Source: Clostridiales bacterium
GTDB lineage: Bacteria > Bacillota > Clostridia > Christensenellales > DTU072
Reading direction: 5' to 3'
NCBI GenBank assembly: GCA_012841525.1
Contig: DUUO01000023.1
Location: forward strand, 1 to 64,000
Length of the DNA: 64,000 nt
The notes beneath the pieces are model-generated. The model ran no database searches. It was not told the DNA's origin and saw nothing but the letters and a program-made list of their open reading frames with translations. Each line of letters begins with the position of its first letter. Within the stretch, counting starts at the first letter, position 1. Of the stretch, positions 56,591-64,000 are shown one piece after another. A program made the translations under genes and the position numbers.

Positions 56591-57388
56591 ATGAGTGTAG
56601 CGCTTCAAATAATTATTCCATTAGCTCTTTTAACTGGTTTAGCTCTTGTTTTTTCTATAATCATAGCAATTTTTAGCAAAAAATTTGCTGTTGAAGTAAA
56701 CCCTAAAATTGAATTAGTTGAAAATTTATTATCTGGAGCTAATTGTGGTGCCTGTGGTTATGCTGGTTGTTCAGCATTTGCTAAAGCATTAGTGGAAGGT
56801 GATGCTACTCTTCCTAGTTGTAGTGCAACTTCGAAAGAATCAAAAGAAGAAATAGCAAAAATATTAGGTAGTGATGATATTGGTGAAAGTACTGTTGTAA
56901 TAGTTGCGTGTAATGGAGGAAATTCGTGCCAAAACAAATATTCATATCAAGGATATGGAGATTGTGCAAGCGTTGAATTATTAGCAGGTGGAAGTAAGGC
57001 ATGCCCTGTAGGATGCATAGGGATGAGCAAATGTATAATGGAATGTCCGCACCATGCAATTGAATTAAATGAAGGCCACGCTATGGTTAAACAAGAAGCT
57101 TGTGTTCAATGTGGCGTTTGTATTTCACATTGCCCTAAAAAATTAATAAAGAGATTACCTTCAAAAGCAATATACTACATTGCTTGTAGTTCTGAAGATA
57201 GAGGAAAAGAAGTTCGTTCTTATTGTAAAAATGGTTGTATTGGCTGCAGAATATGTGTTAAAAACTGTAAAGAAAATGCTTTGAGTTTTGAAAACAACCT
57301 TCCCGTCTTTGATTATGATAAATGTACAGCTTGTGGTGTATGCTTTGAAAAATGTCCTGCTAAATGCATTAAAAAATTAGACATATAA
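56591..57388 (+). CDS. rnfB: Rnf complex subunit RnfB
   Basis: Electron-entry subunit that accepts electrons from ferredoxin, 265 residues. One N-terminal helix (about 5-28) is followed by the Fe-S domain GANCGACGYAGC near 49 with LPSC, then a cysteine-rich part: CPVGCIGMSKCIMECP, CVQCGVCISHCP, CKNGCIGCRICVKNC and CTACGVCFEKCP. At least five 4Fe-4S cluster motifs can be counted. Last gene of the CDGEAB order. Confidence 0.95.
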   Translation: MSVALQIIIPLALLTGLALVFSIIIAIFSKKFAVEVNPKIELVENLLSGANCGACGYAGCSAFAKALVEGDATLPSCSATSKESKEEIAKILGSDDIGESTVVIVACNGGNSCQNKYSYQGYGDCASVELLAGGSKACPVGCIGMSKCIMECPHHAIELNEGHAMVKQEACVQCGVCISHCPKKLIKRLPSKAIYYIACSSEDRGKEVRSYCKNGCIGCRICVKNCKENALSFENNLPVFDYDKCTACGVCFEKCPAKCIKKLDI

Positions 57389-57460
57389 ATAATTATTTAA
57401 ATTTTTTGCTTTTATACACATTTATTTCAATCCTAGTATGTTATGCTAAATATATAAATT

Positions 57461-59395
57461 ATGAAAAACAAAAATAAACGTTTATTAATATTGTTTTTAT
57501 TTTTAGTGCTATTTTTACTGGCTATGTTATCATCGTGTAAAAAAACTGATGATAATGTATCATATTTTAAAAATTATAACTCGACTCCTTTATATTCAAG
57601 TGCAAACAAACTATTGTCACTTCCTGAAAATTATGAATTTTATAGTTATGATTCCGTTTCAGGATTATTTATGATTCAAAGAAATGTTTTAGCCGAATAT
57701 GGTGGTGTAGATGTTAGATATGGGCTGTGCACAGAAGAAAAAATTTTAATTGAGCCTATGTTTAGTAGCATTATAGATATTAGAAATAATCATGCAATTG
57801 TTACTACAAAAGAATATTTTAATAATGAACTCAAAGAAAAAATAGGAGTTATTAATATTAAAACAAATAGCTTTGGTTTTGAAGTGAGCGACTCATTTGC
57901 TGTAGAATACAATAGCCAAATAAATCAATATACATTTTTAGATGACTCTAAATTAGTTATAATTGGCGGGAAAAATCCTATATTAAATTATGATAAGCAA
58001 CCAGATTACAGCTTTTCTGTCGTATATGATTATTCAAGTTCTAACACTTTGTTAGAAATAGGCAAAATTCCACATACTTCCGCCACTGCAAATTTCAAAT
58101 ATAATGATGGATACATAAGTGTGTCTATGCATGGAAGTGTATCTATGCCTGGCCAAGTTAGATTTTATGATTTTAATGATATTCAAAATGGTGAATTTAG
58201 AGAAATAAAAAAATATGTTCCATTTGAAATTTTAGAATATGGTAGTACAGAAGTGGTTCCATATTATCTAGGAAATTATGAATATGTATTAGTGGGAATT
58301 AGAGCAGATTCTCAAGAATTTGATGGCTATGAGATGATAAGAACAGGAATAAATAATAAGCCTGAATATGTCAAAATAATGTCTACTGGATATAATGTTA
58401 AACTAAATAGAGAATTTGATGTTGGAAAAGTATTAATAGTTGCTAATAATTACTCAGCAGATTTTATTAGTGCTATAACCACAGTTTATGCAGGCGCTGT
58501 TGAGTTAGGGTATACCAAAGATTACAAATTATACAAAGACGATTACACCCAAGAAGAATTTTACAAATACATTGCTGAAAAAATCTATGATTATCCAATG
58601 ATTGAAACTCAAAAACTAGTAAAAAAAGGGCATTCTATTTTTTATGAAGCATATCTCACGGGAGTGCTTGAAGGAGGACAAAAAATTTATTTAACTTCAT
58701 TTGTCATTTATACTCCACAAGGCACAACTGAGTTGGTTGAAAACGCATATTTACCATTACTTTTTGTTGATGGTTATGGGGTGGAAAGAATAGACCCAAA
58801 TTTTTCATTGGCGCCAGAAGATGCTAAGTTTTATACATATAATGATGGCGATGTTGTTTCTGTAATCAAAAGTGAAGATAAAATAGCATATAGCCAATAT
58901 ATTGTTCATGATAAAGTTTTAATTGCAGAAAAAAATGATTTGAGAAGTGAAGTAAATCAAGATTATATGCAAAAATTTGGAGCTATTGATGTAGAAACGC
59001 AAAAAGTTATTTTAGATTTCGAATACGATTTTATTACTCCATTTTTTTCTAATTATTCTATCGCTGGAAAATATAAATATAAAAAATATATAGATGAAAA
59101 TAGTGGTGAAGAGTTTGAATGTATTGATAGCGTTGATTATTGGCAAGTAGAAAAAAACAAAGATGGTAAAGCAAAATTAACACCAATATCTAATGTGTAT
59201 TCTGTTCATAATGGTTCTTATGTAAAACGAGATGCAAAAAAATTCAAGTTATATGCAAATGATGGAAAAGAATTATTGTCTGAAGAATATGATGAACTAA
59301 CAGTATTAGATTTATCTTTAACTGGCGAAAAAATGTTTGGTTGTTATGTCTTTGGCAAAAAAGGCAATGTTTCCACTTTATATAAATTAAAATAA
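57461..59395 (+). CDS. Lipoprotein with WG-like repeats
   Basis: A 644-residue exported protein. The lipobox LSSC puts the acylated Cys at residue 26. A segment near 88-112 (YGLCTEEKILIEPMFSSIID) and others near 510-530 (GAIDVETQKVILDFEYDFIT) look like WG/KWG repeats, which form beta-structured surface modules. Function is unknown. No clear ribosome binding site precedes the ATG. It lies 72 bp behind rnfB, in the same direction, without a visible terminator between. Confidence 0.72.
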   Translation: MKNKNKRLLILFLFLVLFLLAMLSSCKKTDDNVSYFKNYNSTPLYSSANKLLSLPENYEFYSYDSVSGLFMIQRNVLAEYGGVDVRYGLCTEEKILIEPMFSSIIDIRNNHAIVTTKEYFNNELKEKIGVINIKTNSFGFEVSDSFAVEYNSQINQYTFLDDSKLVIIGGKNPILNYDKQPDYSFSVVYDYSSSNTLLEIGKIPHTSATANFKYNDGYISVSMHGSVSMPGQVRFYDFNDIQNGEFREIKKYVPFEILEYGSTEVVPYYLGNYEYVLVGIRADSQEFDGYEMIRTGINNKPEYVKIMSTGYNVKLNREFDVGKVLIVANNYSADFISAITTVYAGAVELGYTKDYKLYKDDYTQEEFYKYIAEKIYDYPMIETQKLVKKGHSIFYEAYLTGVLEGGQKIYLTSFVIYTPQGTTELVENAYLPLLFVDGYGVERIDPNFSLAPEDAKFYTYNDGDVVSVIKSEDKIAYSQYIVHDKVLIAEKNDLRSEVNQDYMQKFGAIDVETQKVILDFEYDFITPFFSNYSIAGKYKYKKYIDENSGEEFECIDSVDYWQVEKNKDGKAKLTPISNVYSVHNGSYVKRDAKKFKLYANDGKELLSEEYDELTVLDLSLTGEKMFGCYVFGKKGNVSTLYKLK

Positions 59396-59396
59396 A

Positions 59397-59660
59397 GTGA
59401 TTGAAACTTAAAAACATTATTCTATTATTACGTGATTTTATATAATTTAAATTGTAAAGCAGTAATCAAATTAATTATATTGAAACTTAAAAAGCGTTCG
59501 TTAATTCATATGATTGAAACTTAAAAGCGTTATTTTATTTTTATTCTTGAAACTAATAAGACATTAATCTATTAGTTTGATTAAATTTAAAATGCATTAG
59601 TTATTAGTTTGATTTTATATAATTTTAAATTGTAAAGTATTAATTATATCAATTATATTT
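59397..59660. repeat. Decayed tandem and interspersed repeats upstream of the tsaC-type gene
   Basis: TTGAAACTTAAAAA-like unit starts occur at about 59401, 59480, 59515 and 59548. A longer GATTTTATATAATTTAAATTGTAAAG stretch occurs at about 59434 and again at about 59610. The 282-bp spacer holds nothing else that could be identified. Confidence 0.75.
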
Positions 59661-59677
59661 AAAATTTTTGAGGATAT

Positions 59678-60667
59678 ATGAAAACAAAAATAGGTGGTAA
59701 AGAATTAATAGAAGAAGCAGCAAAATTAATTAAGGAAGGAGAAGTCGTCGCTTTTCCCACAGAAACGGTTTACGGTCTTGGTGCCGATGCATTTAACAAA
59801 GATGCAGTTGAAAAAATATTTAAAGCAAAAGGTCGACCTGCAGACAACCCTTTAATTGTACATTTATCTTCTAAAGATCAATTAAATAAAGTAGCAATTG
59901 ATATACCAAAAGAAGCATATATTTTAATTGATGCTTTTTCTCCAGGCCCTTTAACTTTAATTTTAAATAGACATCCTGATATTCCAAATATAACAACATC
60001 GGGTCTTAATACAGTAGGAATTAGGTTCCCGAATAATAAATTAGCACAAATGCTAATTTCTAAATCTGACACTCCAATTGCAGCACCTTCAGCAAATATT
60101 AGTGGTAGATTAAGTCCAACAACAGGGCAAGCAGTTTATGAAGATATGAATGGTAAAATTCCAATGATTTTAGATGATGGAAAATGCCAAGTTGGTATAG
60201 AGAGTACTGTTTTAGATTTAACAAAAAAACCATATACCATATTAAGACCTGGTGCAATTTCTGCAAAAATGTTAGCACCATATTTGTCAGATGTTAAAAA
60301 TTTTGAAGGTGAAGTTAAAATTGTGACAGCACCTGGAATGAAATATAAACACTATGCACCTTTATGTCCTTGCGTAGGAGTTAAAAAAGCAAAAAATGCA
60401 ATTAATCACTATGATAAAGTTTTAGACACTATAACTGATAAAGTTGTTATTATTGGAAATGATTTTTTTCTTAATTTAATTCCTGACAAATACAACAAAA
60501 TTTCTATTGGAAAAACTCCTACAGAATGTATGGCTTTATTTTTTGATACAATGCGCGAAGCAGAGAAAAAATATAAATATATAATATTGCAAAATTTTGA
60601 AGATTATCCAGAATTTTATTCATTAAACAATAGAATTGAAAAATCAACTGCACACATAATAGTTTGA
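59678..60667 (+). CDS. L-threonylcarbamoyladenylate synthase, Sua5 type
   Basis: Makes the threonylcarbamoyl-AMP used for t6A37 modification of tRNAs. The 329-residue protein has a YrdC domain (about 10-200: FPTETVYGLGADA, KAKGRPADNPLIVH, SPGPLTLIL, AAPSANISG) and a Sua5 C-terminal domain (about 215-329, with APGMKYKHYAP). This two-domain form is the Firmicutes type (YwlC). TGAGGA precedes the ATG. Confidence 0.95.
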   Translation: MKTKIGGKELIEEAAKLIKEGEVVAFPTETVYGLGADAFNKDAVEKIFKAKGRPADNPLIVHLSSKDQLNKVAIDIPKEAYILIDAFSPGPLTLILNRHPDIPNITTSGLNTVGIRFPNNKLAQMLISKSDTPIAAPSANISGRLSPTTGQAVYEDMNGKIPMILDDGKCQVGIESTVLDLTKKPYTILRPGAISAKMLAPYLSDVKNFEGEVKIVTAPGMKYKHYAPLCPCVGVKKAKNAINHYDKVLDTITDKVVIIGNDFFLNLIPDKYNKISIGKTPTECMALFFDTMREAEKKYKYIILQNFEDYPEFYSLNNRIEKSTAHIIV

Positions 60668-60691
60668 TTAAATATTTTTAATAAATAGAAT

Positions 60692-60773
60692 AAAAAAACT
60701 ACTTATCTTTAGAAAAAATATTCTCAATTTCTGTGTAGTTGCACTTGCTTTTAGACTAAACAATTATCAAAAA
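60692..60773 (+). repeat. Dispersed intergenic element, copy upstream of rpiB
   Basis: Boxes CTACTTATCTTTAGA at 60699 and GCACTTGCTTTTAGA at 60741 are 42 nt apart, with AAAAAATATTCTCAATTTCT and GTAGTT between. The arrangement is the same as in the copy at 51919. It ends about 90 nt before the rpiB start. Confidence 0.8.
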
Positions 60774-60860
60774 TTTAAGTATTTATAACTTTACTTTGTT
60801 TAATAGATGCTTACAAATATGTTATTATTTAATTAATCTAATTTTGAGGAGGATTATACA

Positions 60861-61313
60861 ATGAAAATAGGCGTCGGTTGTGATCATGGTGGTTTTGTAT
60901 TAAAAAACTCAGTTATTAAGGCTATAAAAGAAAGTGGATATGAATATGTAGATTATGGAACATTTGATGCTGAAAAATCAGTAGATTATCCAGATTATGC
61001 TTCGCTGGTAGCAAAAGCAGTTTTAAATAAAGATGTTGATATGGGAGTACTAATTTGTGGAACTGGCATTGGCATTTCAATTGCTGCAAACAAATATGTA
61101 GGAATTAGATGTGCACATGTTACAGATAGTTTTAGTGCTCAAATGTCAAGAGAACATAATAATGCAAATATTTTAGCACTAGGTGGAAGAATTTCATCAG
61201 AAGAAGATGCTTATAATTTTACTAAAATATTCCTTCAAACAAAATTTGCAGGTGGAAGACATCAAAGAAGATTAGATAAAATTAGTGAAATAGAACGCGA
61301 ACAATGTAAATAA
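60861..61313 (+). CDS. rpiB: Ribose-5-phosphate isomerase B
   Basis: Interconverts ribose 5-phosphate and ribulose 5-phosphate. The 150-residue protein has GCDHGGFVLK at the start, DYPDYA near 48 and the active-site CGTGIGISIAANK near 69-81, all typical of the RpiB/LacAB family. The length and CGTGIG with Cys fit RpiB. GAGGAGG lies 11-12 nt before the ATG. Confidence 0.94.
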   Translation: MKIGVGCDHGGFVLKNSVIKAIKESGYEYVDYGTFDAEKSVDYPDYASLVAKAVLNKDVDMGVLICGTGIGISIAANKYVGIRCAHVTDSFSAQMSREHNNANILALGGRISSEEDAYNFTKIFLQTKFAGGRHQRRLDKISEIEREQCK

Positions 61314-61479
61314 AACAATCAAGTGCGGTAACAATATAAAATACAGTAAACATAAATATTTTTGTCTGTTTATGCATTAATTATGCTTTTTTGCTTGACT
61401 TTAATGCTGCTATTATAGACAATTAATATTATAAATAATTATGTAATATATAATTAATATTTTTTAAAGGTTTAATTTT

Positions 61480-61794
61480 ATGATTAAAGATACATTAGAT
61501 AAAATTTTATCAGCTGAAGAAGAAGCAAAACGTATTGTTGATCAAGCGTTTGAAGATGCAAAAAAAGTCAATTTAGAAGCATTAGAAGAAGCGAAAAAAA
61601 TCATCGAGGCAGGGAAGGAAGAAATGGCATTGGAGAGACAAAATGCTATTGAGTTGGCCAAAACCGATGCATCAAAAGAAAAAAAACATATCTTGAAGTT
61701 AGGAAAAGAAGCATCAGATAAAATAAAAAAAGAAGCAGAAACTGACGATGTAGTTGAAATGATATTTAATCAATTTCTAAAAAAATATAGTTAA
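61480..61794 (+). CDS. V-type ATPase subunit H (NtpF/AhaH-like stalk subunit)
   Basis: A 104-residue, nearly all-helical, highly charged protein with heptad-like coiled coil through most of its length (ILSAEEEAKRIVDQAFEDAK onward). Small proteins like this precede subunit I in V/A-type ATPase operons and form the peripheral stalk. It lies 5 bp before the subunit I gene. Sequence alone is weak; context makes it likely. Confidence 0.75.
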   Translation: MIKDTLDKILSAEEEAKRIVDQAFEDAKKVNLEALEEAKKIIEAGKEEMALERQNAIELAKTDASKEKKHILKLGKEASDKIKKEAETDDVVEMIFNQFLKKYS

Positions 61795-61799
61795 ACATT

Positions 61800-63911
61800 A
61801 TGGCAATAAGTAGAATGAACAAAATCACCCTTATGTTTCATGAAAAAGATAAGGGCAAAATATTTAAAAAACTAACTCAACTTGGAACAGTCGAGTTAGT
61901 TGAAACTAAAAGCTATAATGAAACGACAAAACCCAAAAAACTAAAACGAAAGATAGAAATCGAAGAAAAAATACAAAAACTCAATTTTGCTTTTGATTTT
62001 TTAAAGTCAATATCAAGAGAAGTTAATTTAGAAAATAAAATTGCTTACAAAAAACTTAAAAAAGAAGACAAAAAAGCCAAGAAAAATGAAGATATAAAAA
62101 TAAATCTTGGTAAAATAAATGAAGTTTTTGATTATGATTATTTAGAGTCATACACAAATAGTGAATATGAACTTTTTGCTGAAATATCCTCTTTAGAAGA
62201 AATTAGTTTAAATTTAGTTGATCTGAAAAATAGAAAAGGAAGATTAGAGCTAGAAAAAGAAGCAGTAAAAAAATATGAATCCTTAGATATTAAATTTTCT
62301 GAAATTAAAAACACTGCTCATGTAAGTATGTCAGTAGGTTTAGTTGAAGCAGAGAATATAAAAGATTTAAATTTATCTGAAAACATATTTTTAACCAGCA
62401 AAACATTCGATAAGCAATCATTAATTGTAGTGCTAGCACCTATAGCAGAGACAGAGGATTTAAGCAAAAAATTGATGCAAGCTGGATTTCAACCTTGCCC
62501 ATATACTGACGATATGTTGGCAACAGAAAAAATTAATAAAATAGATGAAGAAATTTCAAAAATTGAAAATGAAATAAAAAGCTTACAAAATGAAGCAATA
62601 AATACTATTGACAGTATTCCTGCATATAAGTTTTTATATGATTTTTATGTATTAGAATTAGAAAAACACAAAGCTCTAGAAGAATCTTCTCAGACAAAAA
62701 ATGTGATTATTTTAGAAGGCTGGGTTCCTCGCGATAAAGTTGAAATAACAAAAAATGACTTAAATGCTATATCTTCCAATCTTATTATTTTTGTTGATGA
62801 ACCGCAAGAAGGAGAAGTTGTACCTAGTTATTTTGTAAATAGCAATGTTGTTAAACCATTTACACAAAACATTACATCATTGTATGGTGCACCTGATTAC
62901 AATGGTATTGATCCAAATCCATTTGTTGCCTTTTTCTATATATTATTTTTTGGTTTTATGTTAGGCGATGTTGGATATGGAGCCGTATTAACTTTAGGAT
63001 GTGCTTTATTTTTATTAATTAGAAAACCAGTTAAAGATTCAGGTAGTTTTGTTAAAATGCTATTATTGAGTGGCATTTCATGTATGATTTGGGGTGTGTT
63101 TTTTGGATCATATTTTGGTTTGGAAGAGCCAGCGATGACTTCTACTTCATTTGGTAGGGCTTTATGGAGTCTTAAAAAATTAGATTCTCTTGGTGCTGGT
63201 AGTATATTGATTTTCGGTATTGCACTTTTAATGGGAGTTATTCAAATTGCGGTAGGGTTTACTCTAAATGGTATTCAAAAAATAAAAGATGGAAAAATAC
63301 TTGATGGAATTTTAAATGATTTTTGCTGGATTGTTATTTTCTTAGGTCTTGGACTTTATTTGATAACATCATTTGTTGAATCATTGAACAATTCACAATC
63401 AGTTAAAACTGCAGGAATAAGTCTTGTTATTATTGGCTTTGTTATGCTTTTACTTGGAGGAGCATTAGGAAAGAAAAAGGTACTATCAATGATAACTGGT
63501 GGCTTTAGCAATTTATATGGTTCTGTTAATGTTATAAGTGATATTCTATCTTATTCAAGACTATTTGGACTAAGTTTGACAACGGGCGTAATTGCTCTAG
63601 TTTTTAACAGAATAGGCATAATTATTAAAGACATGGTAGGTGGTGGCTTTTTCGGTTTTCTACTAGCTATAATCATATGGTTAGTAGGTCATATTTTTAA
63701 TTTTGGAATAAATATCTTAAGCGTTTATGTTCATAACTCAAGATTACAATATGTAGAGTTTTTCAGTAAATTTTATAGTGGAGAAGGACATGCCTTTGCT
63801 CCATTTGGTCATAAAACACGCTTTACATATTTAAATGAAAAACTTTCAACACCAACAAACTCAAAAAGTAAAGGTAAAAAAGAAGTTTTAGATAAAGCCA
63901 AATATGCTTAG
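61800..63911 (+). CDS. V-type ATPase subunit I
   Basis: The membrane stator subunit (subunit a equivalent), 703 residues. A cytoplasmic part with coiled coils occupies about residues 1-355. A membrane part with seven or eight helices follows, starting at NPFVAFFYILFFGFMLGDVGYG. DILSYSRLFGLSLTTG near 580 contains the conserved Arg that faces the rotor ring. The ATPase could use the ion gradient made by Rnf, or add to it. The K subunit gene probably follows. Confidence 0.93.
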   Translation: MAISRMNKITLMFHEKDKGKIFKKLTQLGTVELVETKSYNETTKPKKLKRKIEIEEKIQKLNFAFDFLKSISREVNLENKIAYKKLKKEDKKAKKNEDIKINLGKINEVFDYDYLESYTNSEYELFAEISSLEEISLNLVDLKNRKGRLELEKEAVKKYESLDIKFSEIKNTAHVSMSVGLVEAENIKDLNLSENIFLTSKTFDKQSLIVVLAPIAETEDLSKKLMQAGFQPCPYTDDMLATEKINKIDEEISKIENEIKSLQNEAINTIDSIPAYKFLYDFYVLELEKHKALEESSQTKNVIILEGWVPRDKVEITKNDLNAISSNLIIFVDEPQEGEVVPSYFVNSNVVKPFTQNITSLYGAPDYNGIDPNPFVAFFYILFFGFMLGDVGYGAVLTLGCALFLLIRKPVKDSGSFVKMLLLSGISCMIWGVFFGSYFGLEEPAMTSTSFGRALWSLKKLDSLGAGSILIFGIALLMGVIQIAVGFTLNGIQKIKDGKILDGILNDFCWIVIFLGLGLYLITSFVESLNNSQSVKTAGISLVIIGFVMLLLGGALGKKKVLSMITGGFSNLYGSVNVISDILSYSRLFGLSLTTGVIALVFNRIGIIIKDMVGGGFFGFLLAIIIWLVGHIFNFGINILSVYVHNSRLQYVEFFSKFYSGEGHAFAPFGHKTRFTYLNEKLSTPTNSKSKGKKEVLDKAKYA

Positions 63912-63991
63912 TTAATGTGAATAAATAAAATTGGTAAAAAGTTAGTATAATGCTAACAAAAAATATAAAATGAAAATTTAATTAATAATTT

Positions 63992-63996
63992 GGAGG
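63992..63996 (+). promoter_or_regulatory. Ribosome binding site of a gene starting just outside the window
   Basis: GGAGG near the last bases of the window, 4 nt before the edge. By operon order the next gene is likely the V-ATPase K (proteolipid) subunit. Confidence 0.55.
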
Positions 63997-64000
63997 CGAA

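Noticed and set aside
61375..61400. Terminator behind rpiB (GCAT-taatt-ATGC followed by six T)
   Set aside because: The stem is only four base pairs; too weak to list as a terminator.

Overview
The window is AT-rich, gene-dense chromosomal DNA from an anaerobic Gram-positive-type bacterium, most likely an uncultured member of the Clostridia. The reasons are a joined S10-spc-alpha ribosomal protein block, an rnfCDGEAB sodium/proton-pumping cluster, the start of a V-type ATPase operon, zinc-type S14, S4, L36 and adenylate kinase, an L17 with the long internal insertion seen in some Clostridia, and a tetrahydrofolate riboswitch in front of a FolT-type gene. UGA is used as a stop (for example in ATGA overlaps), so the standard bacterial code applies. 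No rRNA, tRNA, phage, insertion sequence or CRISPR array was seen.

Layout. 1-3034: the tail of an ABC ATPase gene and its FtsX-type permease. 3215-13217: mostly + strand single genes (tyrS, YigZ-family, recX, metG, tatD with its linked radical SAM gene, rsmA, an acetyltransferase, a sodium:solute symporter). 13282-18158: - strand genes (a two-gene chromate transporter, a TtcA-like tRNA thiolase, a DUF1858 protein, an AEC-family carrier, an unknown protein). 18357-20291: a Crp/Fnr regulator and a membrane-anchored alpha/beta hydrolase. 20658-37153: promoters, leader, 31 genes from rpsJ to rplQ, and a terminator. 37365-45829: coaX, hom, two small wHTH-like/TM proteins, uvrB and uvrA. 45875-46613: folT and its riboswitch on the - strand. 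47015-51832: a 1605-residue surface lipoprotein. 52024-57388: the rnf operon with its promoter. 57461-61313: a WG-like lipoprotein, the tsaC/sua5-type gene and rpiB. 61480-64000: V-ATPase subunits H and I, with a ribosome binding site for a further gene at the edge.

Functional themes are translation (ribosome, initiation factor, two tRNA synthetases, tRNA and rRNA modification), energy conversion (Rnf plus V-ATPase), repair (UvrAB, RecX) and secretion (SecY).

The most unusual signal is in the spacers. At least twelve of them hold tandem arrays of 23-101 bp units. At five genes (the ABC permease, tyrS, tatD, rsmA, the AEC carrier) the first unit is the 3' end of the gene itself, stop codon included, followed by decayed copies. 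At the permease the unit is exactly 66 bp (22 codons) and all three copies stay in frame. A separate dispersed element of about 70 bp, with an internal direct repeat at exactly 42-nt spacing, lies upstream of rnf and rpiB, with a diverged form upstream of tyrS. Other oddities are an S3 protein whose KH loop reads GKLD and carries an insertion, long charged tails on L16, L24 and L29, and TSAT in place of SGAT at the flavin sites of RnfD and RnfG.
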